Shown piece by piece: positions 1 through 7,057 of a stretch of 64,000 nt of DNA. Origin of the DNA: Mycobacterium colombiense (GTDB taxonomy: Bacteria > Actinomycetota > Actinomycetes > Mycobacteriales > Mycobacteriaceae); the NCBI RefSeq assembly GCF_001953985.1, contig NZ_MBEI01000051.1, forward strand, positions 1 through 64,000, given 5' to 3'. The position numbers and the translations under genes were made by a program. Below the pieces are notes generated by a model. That model searched no databases, was not told where the DNA came from, and was given only the letters and a program-made list of their open reading frames with translations. The first letter of the stretch is position 1, and the number at the start of each line of letters is the position of its first letter.

Positions 1-1464
1 AACCCCCACGGCCCCGGCCCCCCGGGCGGGGGGGGGTCAACCACCGGGGGGGGCCCCGCGCCGCCGGGCGTCGGCGCGGCCCCGGGGGGCGCGGGCGGGG
101 CGGGGGGGGGGGCGGCGCCCGGCTCCGGCGCCGACGTGCTGGTGCTGGAGCGCACCGGCTCCTGGGGCGGCGCGGCGTCGATGGCCGGCGGGTTCATCTA
201 TCTCGGCGGCGGCACCCCGATCCAAACCGCTTGTGGCTTCACCGATTCCGTCGACAACATGGCGGCCTTCCTCAACGTCGCGATGGGGCCCGGCGCCGAC
301 GAGAACAGGATCGCCGACTACTGCGCGGGCAGCGTCGCGCACTTCGACTGGCTGGTCGGGTGCGGCGTCCCCTTCAAGGCCGAGTTCTTCTCCGAGCCCG
401 GCTGGGAGCCGATGGGCGATCAGGGGCTGATGTACAGCGGCGGCGAGAACTCGTTCCCGTTCAACACCATTGCCTCCCCCGCGCCGCGCGGGCACGTCCC
501 GCAGATGCAGAACAAGAAGCAGGGCGAGGCCAGCGCCGGCTACATGCTGATGAAGCCGCTGGTGGAGACCGCGACCGCGGCCGGCACGCGGGCGCGCTAC
601 GACGTGCGGGTGTCGCGGCTGATCGTGGAGTCCGACGGCCGGGTGGTCGGCATCCGCGCCCGAAAGTACGGCACCGAGATGAACGTCCGGGCGCGGTCCG
701 GGGTGGTGCTGGCGACGGGCAGCTTCGCCTACAACGAAGCGATGGTCCAGCGGTATGCGCCGCGGATCGCCGGCCGGCCGGCCGCCTCCATCGAGCAGCA
801 CGACGGGCAGGCGATCCGGATGGCGCAGGCGCTGGGCGCCGACCTGGCGCACATGGACGCCACCGAGGTCGCGATCTTCATCGACCCGCAGCAGCTGGTG
901 CGCGGCATCCTGGTCAACGGCCGCGGGCAGCGCTACGTCGCCGAGGACACCTACCCGGGCCGGATCGGGCAGCTCACCCTCTACCAGCAGGACAACGTCG
1001 CCTACCTGATCATCGACGGCGATGCGCAAGAGGAGGCGATGGCCTCGTGGTCGCCGAAGTTCATGCTGCGCCCGGCGACCTGGGTGGCCGACAGCGTCGC
1101 CGACCTGGAGCGCGACATGGGGCTGCCGCCCGGCTCGCTGCAGGCGACGGTGGCCGCGTACAACGAGGGCGCCGCGCGCGGCGAGGATCCGCTGCTGCAC
1201 AAGAAGCCGGAGTGGATCAAGCCGATCGGCTCCCCCGTCGGCGCCGTCGACCTGCGGGAGAACACCGGCGGCTTCACCCTGGGCGGGCTGGCCACCACGC
1301 TGGACGCCGAGGTGCTGCACGTCAGCGGCGAACCCATCCCGGGGCTCTTCGCCGCCGGGCGCTGCACCGCCGGCCTGGCCGCGTGGGGGTACGCCAGCGG
1401 CGTCTCGCTCGGTGACGGCAGCTTCTACGGTCGCCGCGCCGGACGGTCCGCCGCCAAGGGCTGA
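1..1464 (+). CDS. FAD-dependent dehydrogenase, KstD/fumarate-reductase-like (5'-truncated)
   Basis: This is a flavoprotein of the FAD-binding fumarate reductase/3-ketosteroid dehydrogenase superfamily. From about base 121 the translation is family-like: a GADVLVLE strand at the end of the first beta-alpha-beta unit, then a GGAASMAGGFIYLGGG substrate/FAD loop. The end carries the typical FAD-binding stretch LFAAGRCTAGLAAWGYASG. The reading frame stays open to base 1, but the part that should hold the GxGxxG motif reads as a run of Gly, Pro and Ala. The true start is therefore off the window or hidden by poor sequence. A GTG at 136 is an in-frame codon inside the domain, not a credible start. 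The TGA is at 1462-1464. The gene lies upstream of an IclR regulator and an esterase, in an island with a second KstD-like gene at 24602, which suggests delta-dehydrogenation of a cyclic ketone; the exact substrate is unknown. Confidence 0.75.
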   Translation, partial: NPHGPGPPGGGGSTTGGGPAPPGVGAAPGGAGGAGGGAAPGSGADVLVLERTGSWGGAASMAGGFIYLGGGTPIQTACGFTDSVDNMAAFLNVAMGPGADENRIADYCAGSVAHFDWLVGCGVPFKAEFFSEPGWEPMGDQGLMYSGGENSFPFNTIASPAPRGHVPQMQNKKQGEASAGYMLMKPLVETATAAGTRARYDVRVSRLIVESDGRVVGIRARKYGTEMNVRARSGVVLATGSFAYNEAMVQRYAPRIAGRPAASIEQHDGQAIRMAQALGADLAHMDATEVAIFIDPQQLVRGILVNGRGQRYVAEDTYPGRIGQLTLYQQDNVAYLIIDGDAQEEAMASWSPKFMLRPATWVADSVADLERDMGLPPGSLQATVAAYNEGAARGEDPLLHKKPEWIKPIGSPVGAVDLRENTGGFTLGGLATTLDAEVLHVSGEPIPGLFAAGRCTAGLAAWGYASGVSLGDGSFYGRRAGRSAAKG

Positions 1465-1541
1465 CCAGCACCCGATCACTTGATCGCCGTCGGACATGAC
1501 CGAGTCCGGCGGCGATTGTTCGTGTGGCGTGTGACAGCAAC

Positions 1542-1605
1542 CACACGAGTGTGATAGGAATAGATATTCCTAATAGGAATATGCCATCCAGATACACAGA
1601 TGTAT
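1542..1605. promoter_or_regulatory. Putative IclR operator region with nested palindromes
   Basis: The 155-bp gap before the IclR gene is AT-rich against its surroundings and holds several dyads. AGGAAT at 1556-1561 pairs with ATTCCT at 1566-1571 across a 4-base spacer, and a third copy AGGAAT follows at 1576-1581. Further dyads are CACAC-GA-GTGTG at 1542-1553 and ATACA-CAGA-TGTAT at 1592-1605. A strong ribosome binding site GGAGG at 1607-1611 lies 8 bases before the ATG. Autoregulation by the IclR protein is inferred from position; the bound sequence is not known. Confidence 0.5.
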
Positions 1606-1619
1606 TGGAGGACTGATCG

Positions 1620-2483
1620 ATGGCTCCGACCGCCGACACCACGGAATCCGCCGCGCCCACGGCGGTCATCGACCGCATCTCGCTCGTCCTGGACGCGTTC
1701 GACGGCCCGGGGCGCCTCACGCTGGCCCAGATCGTCCGGCGCACCGGCCTACCCCGGTCATCGGCTCATCGGATGCTCGAGCGCCTGGTGCAGCTGCGCT
1801 GGCTGCGTCGCAACGGCCGCGACTACGAGCTCGGCATGCGGCTCGTCGAGCTGGGCTCGCTGGCCGTGCATCAGGACCGCCTGGTGCGCGCCGCCGGTCC
1901 CCTGTTGGGCGAATTGCACCGCGCCACAGGACTTGTCGTGCATCTTGCGGTCCTTGACGGTGCCGACGTGGTCTATCTCGAGAAGATCGGCGATCAAATG
2001 GCCGGCGTGATCCCGACCCGTGTCGGTGGTCGGCAGCCCGCTCACTGCACCGCGATCGGTAAGGCGATCCTGGCCTACGAGGGCGAGGACGCCCACCGGA
2101 CGGGCCAGGTCGGTCCCCAGGCTCGTCTGACCAAATACTCGATTTCCACCACCCCGCAGCTGGCAGCCGAGCTGGCCAAAGTCCGGGCGCACGGCGTCGC
2201 ATTCGAGCGCGAAGAATCGCTGCTCGGCTTCGGCTGTGTTGCAGCGCCCATCGGGGGCCCCGGTGAGGCCGTCGCCGCGGTCTCGGTGTGCGGACCCATG
2301 AACCGCATGAGGTTCGACCAGCGGCTCGCGGCTCCCGTGCGCATGACCGCGATGGGCATCTGGCGCAATGTGGAAGACGGCCCGCAACGAGTTGCCCCGA
2401 CTCTGCAGCCGCTGCGGCCGTTGCTTCCGCATCGGCCCCAGCACGCGGCCCCGGCGCCCCGCCCGGCTCTGCAGTTCGCGTGA
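1620..2483 (+). CDS. IclR-family transcriptional regulator
   Basis: This is a DNA-binding regulator of 287 aa. Residues ~15-75 form the IclR winged helix-turn-helix (LTLAQIVRRTGLPRSSAHRM recognition segment). Residues ~80-250 match the GAF-like effector domain, with the usual VYLEKIG, HCTAIGKAILA and GFGCVAAPI segments. The C-terminal ~35 residues are Pro/Ala-rich and unusual for the family. The ATG at 1620 is supported by GGAGG 8 bases upstream. Its TGA overlaps the GTG of the following esterase by 4 bases, so the two are probably co-translated. IclR proteins usually sense small aromatic or carboxylic metabolites and control nearby catabolic genes. Here the targets are probably the esterase it overlaps and perhaps the upstream FAD dehydrogenase. 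Confidence 0.88.
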   Translation: MAPTADTTESAAPTAVIDRISLVLDAFDGPGRLTLAQIVRRTGLPRSSAHRMLERLVQLRWLRRNGRDYELGMRLVELGSLAVHQDRLVRAAGPLLGELHRATGLVVHLAVLDGADVVYLEKIGDQMAGVIPTRVGGRQPAHCTAIGKAILAYEGEDAHRTGQVGPQARLTKYSISTTPQLAAELAKVRAHGVAFEREESLLGFGCVAAPIGGPGEAVAAVSVCGPMNRMRFDQRLAAPVRMTAMGIWRNVEDGPQRVAPTLQPLRPLLPHRPQHAAPAPRPALQFA

Positions 2484-3403
2484 GCCTCGACCCGCAGATC
2501 GCCGACATCCTGCAACAACTGGACGACGGCTTCCCCCCGGTGCAGGACATGACCGGGGCGCAGGCCAGAGCACTGATCAAGTCGAGATTCGTACCGTCGG
2601 CCCAGCCCGAACCCATCGCCGAGGTCGCCGATCGCACGGTCGACGGCCGGGTTGGCCAGGTTCCCGTGCGCGTGTACCGGCCCGGCGCCGCGGGTCCACT
2701 CCCCATCGTGGTCTACGCGCACGGCGGCGGATTTGTGTTCTGCGACCTGGACAGTCACGATGGCTTATGCCGTAACATCGCCAACCTTGTTCCAGCCGTT
2801 GTGATTTCAGTCGACTACCGGTTGGCTCCGGAGAATTCGTGGCCGGCGGCCGCCGAGGACATGTACGCCGTGACCTGTTGGGCCGCCGAAAACGCCGTTG
2901 CGCTAGGCGGCGATCCCGGGCATCAGGTCGTGGGCGGCGACAGCGCCGGGGGCAATCTGGCCGCGGTCACCGCGATCATGGCCCGCGACCGCGGTGGACC
3001 CATGCCTGCCGCCCAACTGCTGCTCTACCCGGTGATCGCGCCCGACTTCGACACCGAGTCCTACCGAACGTTCGGCCAGGGCTACTACAACCCGAAACCG
3101 GCGATGCAGTGGTACTGGGATTCCTACGTGCCGTCGCATGAGGACCGCACGCACCCCTACGCCGCCCCCCTCAACGCCGACCTACGCGGACTACCGCCTG
3201 CCGTCTTGGTGATCGCCGGCCACGACCCCCTGCGCGACGAGGGCCTGGCTTACGGTGCCGCGCTGACGGCGGCCGGCGTGCCGACCGTGCAATTGCATTA
3301 CGAGGGCGGAATCCATGGGTTTATGACGATGCCGATGCTCGACATCGCTCAGCGGGCACGCAAAGATGCAGCCGCCGGCCTAGTCGAGCTGCTGCAGCGG
3401 TAA
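2480..3403 (+). CDS. Alpha/beta-hydrolase, hormone-sensitive-lipase (HSL) family esterase
   Basis: This is a carboxylesterase of 307 aa in the HSL (Lip) group. The oxyanion-hole motif HGGGF lies at residues ~81-85. The nucleophile elbow GDSAGG is at ~153-158 with Ser155. The acid Asp is in GHDPLRDE and the catalytic His in GGIHGF near the C terminus, so the triad is complete. There is no signal peptide, so the enzyme is probably cytosolic. The start is GTG at 2480, overlapping the IclR TGA by 4 bases. An in-frame open stretch runs back to 2288, but that part is the shadow of the IclR gene. The 3' end overlaps the convergent flavin oxidoreductase by 24 bases. In this context it could hydrolyse the ester or lactone made by the BVMO at 7054-8994, which is an inference. 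Confidence 0.88.
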   Translation: MSLDPQIADILQQLDDGFPPVQDMTGAQARALIKSRFVPSAQPEPIAEVADRTVDGRVGQVPVRVYRPGAAGPLPIVVYAHGGGFVFCDLDSHDGLCRNIANLVPAVVISVDYRLAPENSWPAAAEDMYAVTCWAAENAVALGGDPGHQVVGGDSAGGNLAAVTAIMARDRGGPMPAAQLLLYPVIAPDFDTESYRTFGQGYYNPKPAMQWYWDSYVPSHEDRTHPYAAPLNADLRGLPPAVLVIAGHDPLRDEGLAYGAALTAAGVPTVQLHYEGGIHGFMTMPMLDIAQRARKDAAAGLVELLQR

Positions 3404-4618
3404 CCCGTTAGCAGGCAACATTTTTGCCGCACCGTAACGCTGCCCGGGATCCAGCACGCAATGGGTCCGGCCGAACACGGTGACCATGCACTTGTTGTTG
3501 TGTGTGCACCGGCTGCGGGCGGCCGGATCAGTGACCATCTTGGAGACCAGGTCGGGTTCGCGCAGCAGCGCCCGCCCCATCGCCACAAAATCGAAACCTT
3601 CGCGCATCCCGGTCTCGGCGTGCTCACGATTGGTGATGCCACCCAACAGGATCAGCTTGGTGTTGCGCATGACCGGGACGAATTGGCGGGCATTCTCCAG
3701 CATGTAGAGGTCGCGGTAGGGGTAGTCGCCCATCGCCCACCTTCCGATGAACCGGATCCCGGTGCGCATGGGCTGCGGCATGACCTTGGCGAACTCCCTG
3801 ACCGGGACGTCACCACGAAACAGGTACATGGGCTTGAAAACCGAAGAACCCTGCGTCAATTCGATCGCATCGAGGGTCGCATCGGCGTCGAGCAGCGCGG
3901 CGGTGCGCAGCGCCTCGTCGACCCAGATGCTGCCGGGCACACCGTCGTCCATGTCGAGCTTCGCGGTTACCGCGATGCGGTCGCCGATCACGTCGCGCAC
4001 GCGTCGGGCGATCTCACGGCAGAACCGCGACCGGTTGTCGATGTCGCCGCCGTACTCGTCCCTGCGCCGGTTGATCAGCGGGCTCAAAAACGAGCTAGGC
4101 AGGTACAGATGGCCGAAATGCAGTTCCACGGCGTCGAAGCCCGCCTCGGCCGCGACCCGGGCCGCCGCACCGAACTGGTCGACCACCCTCGCGATTTCGT
4201 CGCGGGTGATCTCGCGGCAGTAACTCATCGACGCGGGATTGATGAACCTGCTCGGTGCCACCGGGGTCACCCCGGTCAGCTTCTTGTGCGCCACGACACC
4301 GGCGTGACCCAATTGCGCCGAGATCGCGGCCCCGTCCCGGTGGACCGTGTCGGCCAGCTTTCGCAGGCCGGGCAGGGCGGCCTCGCTCATCACGATCTGC
4401 CCGGGTGCGCTGGCCCCTTCCGCGGAGACACAGCAATAGGCGACCGTCGTCATACCGACGCCTCCGCGGGAAAAGGCGCGGTGGAACTCGATCAAGTCGT
4501 CGGTGACCAGGCCGTGCGGCGAACGGCCTTCCGACGTGGCGGCCTTGATCACTCGGTTGCGCAAGGTCACTGGACCCAGGGCTGCGGGGGCGAAGGGCTC
4601 CGGCTGCACTGCGCTCAT
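3380..4618 (-). CDS. NADH:flavin oxidoreductase, old yellow enzyme (OYE) family
   Basis: This is an FMN-dependent ene-reductase-like TIM-barrel protein of 412 aa. The family start PFAPAALGPVTLRNRVIKAAT is present, then the QLGHAG segment (~102-107), the substrate-binding ELHFGHLYLPSSFLSPLINRR segment with its catalytic His pair, and the GGI and FVAMGRALLREPDL phosphate-binding segments. The C-terminal Cys-rich stretch (CTHNNKC...HC) resembles the Fe-S region of larger dienoyl-CoA reductase relatives. The protein is single-domain and ends soon after, so a full 4Fe-4S site is doubtful. ATG at 4618 is chosen because AGGTGG sits just upstream. A longer open frame extends to 5230 but lacks family similarity. 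It probably reduces an alpha,beta-unsaturated ketone or acyl-CoA intermediate. Confidence 0.85.
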   Translation of the reverse strand: MSAVQPEPFAPAALGPVTLRNRVIKAATSEGRSPHGLVTDDLIEFHRAFSRGGVGMTTVAYCCVSAEGASAPGQIVMSEAALPGLRKLADTVHRDGAAISAQLGHAGVVAHKKLTGVTPVAPSRFINPASMSYCREITRDEIARVVDQFGAAARVAAEAGFDAVELHFGHLYLPSSFLSPLINRRRDEYGGDIDNRSRFCREIARRVRDVIGDRIAVTAKLDMDDGVPGSIWVDEALRTAALLDADATLDAIELTQGSSVFKPMYLFRGDVPVREFAKVMPQPMRTGIRFIGRWAMGDYPYRDLYMLENARQFVPVMRNTKLILLGGITNREHAETGMREGFDFVAMGRALLREPDLVSKMVTDPAARSRCTHNNKCMVTVFGRTHCVLDPGQRYGAAKMLPANGLPLQQLD

Positions 4619-4717
4619 GCGGCCACCTTTACTCCGCATGCGGCGACGGTCAACGGCACCTTCCCGATGGCCGGGAGCCGGCGACGCGGGCCCACGTGGG
4701 TGTCCTACGGTCGGACT

Positions 4718-5065
4718 ATGGCCGACGGCGACATCTTCGTGATCGACCGCGTGGTGACCCGACCCGGATGTGCCCGCCGATTCGTCGAGGCCTACCTCGC
4801 CGAGTACGCCCCCGGGGCGCGGGCACGTGGCATGACGTTGCGGGACATTCTCGTCAGCCCACCGATCTGGTTCGACGACGACAGCAACGTCGTCACGGTC
4901 AGCTGGACGCTGCCGAGTACGCAGGCGTGGTGGGAGATGACCTGGAAAGGCCGCCCCGACCCGACGCTCGGCGAATGGTGGTCGCGGATAGGCGAGTTGG
5001 TCGCCGAGCGGTCGCGGTCCTTCGCCGCGGCGGCCGACGACGTGGACGGACTCTGCGATGTATAG
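4718..5065 (+). CDS. Small hypothetical protein, possible dimeric alpha-beta-barrel (NIPSNAP-like)
   Basis: This is a 115-aa protein not recognised with certainty. It has a ferredoxin-like beta-alpha-beta pattern: FVIDRVVTRPGCARRFVEAYLAEYAPGARARG, then NVVTVSWTLPSTQAWWEMTW. This resembles dimeric alpha-beta-barrel proteins that bind small hydrophobic compounds or act as monooxygenases or isomerases. ATG at 4718 begins MADGDIFVID. The open frame upstream is antisense to the OYE gene. The last 8 bases overlap the next gene, another barrel-like protein, so the two are probably translationally coupled and may form a heteromer. The gene is divergent from the OYE gene, with 99 bases between starts. 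Confidence 0.7.
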   Translation: MADGDIFVIDRVVTRPGCARRFVEAYLAEYAPGARARGMTLRDILVSPPIWFDDDSNVVTVSWTLPSTQAWWEMTWKGRPDPTLGEWWSRIGELVAERSRSFAAAADDVDGLCDV

Positions 5066-5693
5066 CGTCACCCGCCTGATCGACGTCGCCGAACCCGACC
5101 GCGACCGGATGCTCGACGAGTTGCGCGACGCGGCTTCCAACGCTGCACCATTGCGCTGGATGGTGGAACCCACCCTGCCCGGTTCGCGCAATGGCGGCGA
5201 CATCCTCGCCCACCTGCGCTTCGCCTCCAAAGATCAGTGGGATCGCGCGGCCGGATGTTTTGGCGAGGTCTTGGGTGACCCCGCGGTCAGCCGGGTGAAC
5301 GGTGCGGCCTACTCGGGAATGCCGGCACACCGGAGAGACCAGCCCGCAACCGTGTACCGGGCACTGCTGTTAAGCGTGCTCACCGGCACCGACCAGGCCA
5401 CCATCGCGCGTTTCGAGGCTGACCTGCAACGGATGCCGCGCTACGTGCGCACCATCACCGACTGGCAGCTCAGCCGGGTCGAGGAGGCGACCGGTATCTC
5501 GGCGTGGACCCACGTGTTCGAACAACTCTTCACCGACGCAGGCGGGTTGATGGGCCCGTATCTGATGCATCCGATCCACTGGGCGGTGGTGGATCGCTGG
5601 TTCGACCCCGAGTGTCCCGAGATCATCGTGCGCGATCGCGTCTGCCACAGTTTCTGCCGGAGCGACGCGGCCGTTCTTCGGCCCGGTGGATAA
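5058..5693 (+). CDS. Dabb/alpha-beta-barrel-like protein, tandem two-repeat
   Basis: This is a 211-aa protein with two apparent repeats of a ferredoxin-like fold. The first half is YSVTRLIDVAEPDRDRMLDEL...ILAHLRFASKDQWDRA. The second half is YRALLLSVLTGTDQATIARFEADLQRMPRYVRTITDWQLSRVEEA with a WTHVFEQLF strand. This is the layout of stress-responsive alpha-beta-barrel (Dabb) proteins. The start ATG lies inside the end of the previous gene (8-base overlap). It has no signal peptide. Function is unknown; in catabolic clusters such proteins may be small cyclases, isomerases or carriers of hydrophobic intermediates. Confidence 0.7.
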   Translation: MYSVTRLIDVAEPDRDRMLDELRDAASNAAPLRWMVEPTLPGSRNGGDILAHLRFASKDQWDRAAGCFGEVLGDPAVSRVNGAAYSGMPAHRRDQPATVYRALLLSVLTGTDQATIARFEADLQRMPRYVRTITDWQLSRVEEATGISAWTHVFEQLFTDAGGLMGPYLMHPIHWAVVDRWFDPECPEIIVRDRVCHSFCRSDAAVLRPGG

Positions 5694-5701
5694 TCCACGC
5701 G

Positions 5702-6139
5702 ATGCACTACTCAATTCGGTTCCAACGGGCATGCGCTGCGCCGCCGGAGGTCGTCTATGACCTTCTCGTCGATGCCGAGCGGTGGCCGGATTGGTTGTCC
5801 GGTGCGCGCAGCGCCTGTTGGGAGGGTCCGGGAACTTCCGGCACACAGCAAGGCCGCCTACGCAAGGTCAATGTGAGTGGTTTGACCATGCGCGAGAAGA
5901 TCCTGATTGACGACGGGCCGCATCACCATGCCTACAGCATCCTGTCCGGAATCCCGGTCGCCGACCATCGCGCCGATGTTCACATCAACGAGCGAGCCGG
6001 CGGATCGCTTATTGTCTGGCGGGCGACATTCCGCCCGCGGATTCCCTTCACCGGCCCCTTGATCTGGTTGATGCTACGCGCGAGCATGCCCAGAATGGCG
6101 GCCGCTTTGGCCAAGGGAGCCGAGCACCGTCCCGCCTGA
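5702..6139 (+). CDS. SRPBCC (START-like) family protein
   Basis: This 145-aa protein has the polyketide-cyclase/START-type pattern. It opens with IRFQRACAAPPEVVYDLLVDAERWPDWL, the typical N-terminal strand and two helices. A beta-sheet core follows and it closes with the long helix LIWLMLRASMPRMAAALAKGAE. Such proteins form a deep hydrophobic pocket for lipids, steroids or polyketides. The start is ATG at 5702, eight bases after the stop of the preceding gene, so it likely belongs to the same three-gene plus-strand unit (4718-6139). It is convergent with the SDR at 6170. Binding of a pathway intermediate is inferred only from fold. Confidence 0.75.
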   Translation: MHYSIRFQRACAAPPEVVYDLLVDAERWPDWLSGARSACWEGPGTSGTQQGRLRKVNVSGLTMREKILIDDGPHHHAYSILSGIPVADHRADVHINERAGGSLIVWRATFRPRIPFTGPLIWLMLRASMPRMAAALAKGAEHRPA

Positions 6140-6169
6140 TCGGCGATACGCGTCAGCGTGAAGATCGCC

Positions 6170-7057
6170 TCAGATCCCCGCGGAAAGGATGTTCGGATTG
6201 GCCGTCGCCGGTGGCTGCATTGGCGACAACACCGTCGTGCCGTCGAGGCTGTGCACCGGCAATTGTTGCGACCACGGGTAATGCAAACTGAACGCAACCA
6301 GGCCCGTACGCTGCGCGGCCGGAACATGGCACATCGCCAGCACCGTCTCGGCTAAATACTCCACCGGTTCGGTCGGGAACGAATCCGGGATCAGCTGCGC
6401 GGCACCGGGTGTGCGAACAGCCGTCGATGGGCCGACGCAATTCACCGCAATGTTGGCGTCGAGGAGTTCGGCCGCCACGCCCTGCGTGAAGCGGTGCAGC
6501 GCCGCCTTGCATGACGCGTAGATGACGTCGCCAGAAGTTTTGTTGTATTCGCGGTAGGGGCGCACCGGTGCCACTCCGGTAACCGAGCCTATGTTGACAA
6601 TCCATCCGGCGCCTTGCTTACGCATATGCGGCACAGCGGCTTTGGTCAACACAAACGGTGTCCGAAGGTAGTGCTCCACGGTGCGGTCGAACGTGTCGAG
6701 GCTCATGTCCTCGACCACCGAGTAGTCGGCGAAACCGGCGTTGTTGACCAGGATGTCGATGCGGCCGGTGCGGTCGAGGACCGCGTCGACCAAGACGTCG
6801 CGTTGCGCGGCGTCCTCCAGATCGCTCGCGATGCCAAAGGCCGACCCCCCGGCGGCCTTGATCAGCCCCACCGTTTCGCCGATGGTACCGGGCAGGGCGG
6901 CGGTCGTACCGGCCCGCATCGACAAAGAGGGGGCGTGCGATCGGGCGGTGACGGCCACCGTGGCACCCTCGGCGGCCAGCCGCTGCGCGATGGCCCGGCC
7001 GATGCCCCGACTACTTCCGGTCACCAAAGCCGTTTTGCCACAAAGTATTCCATTCAT
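6170..7057 (-). CDS. Short-chain dehydrogenase/reductase (SDR)
   Basis: This is an NAD(P)-dependent oxidoreductase of 295 aa. The cofactor motif TGSSRGIG lies at residues 13-20, NNAG at mid-protein, and the catalytic Ser plus YASCK (YxxxK) follow. The segment between the catalytic Ser and Tyr is longer than in classical SDRs, and a ~50-residue C-terminal extension follows the core. ATG at 7057 overlaps the stop of the BVMO gene (ATGA), so this gene is translated right after the BVMO. The coupling suggests that the SDR oxidises a secondary alcohol to the ketone taken by the BVMO, much as SDR and BVMO genes are paired in other catabolic operons. Confidence 0.88.
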   Translation of the reverse strand: MNGILCGKTALVTGSSRGIGRAIAQRLAAEGATVAVTARSHAPSLSMRAGTTAALPGTIGETVGLIKAAGGSAFGIASDLEDAAQRDVLVDAVLDRTGRIDILVNNAGFADYSVVEDMSLDTFDRTVEHYLRTPFVLTKAAVPHMRKQGAGWIVNIGSVTGVAPVRPYREYNKTSGDVIYASCKAALHRFTQGVAAELLDANIAVNCVGPSTAVRTPGAAQLIPDSFPTEPVEYLAETVLAMCHVPAAQRTGLVAFSLHYPWSQQLPVHSLDGTTVLSPMQPPATANPNILSAGI

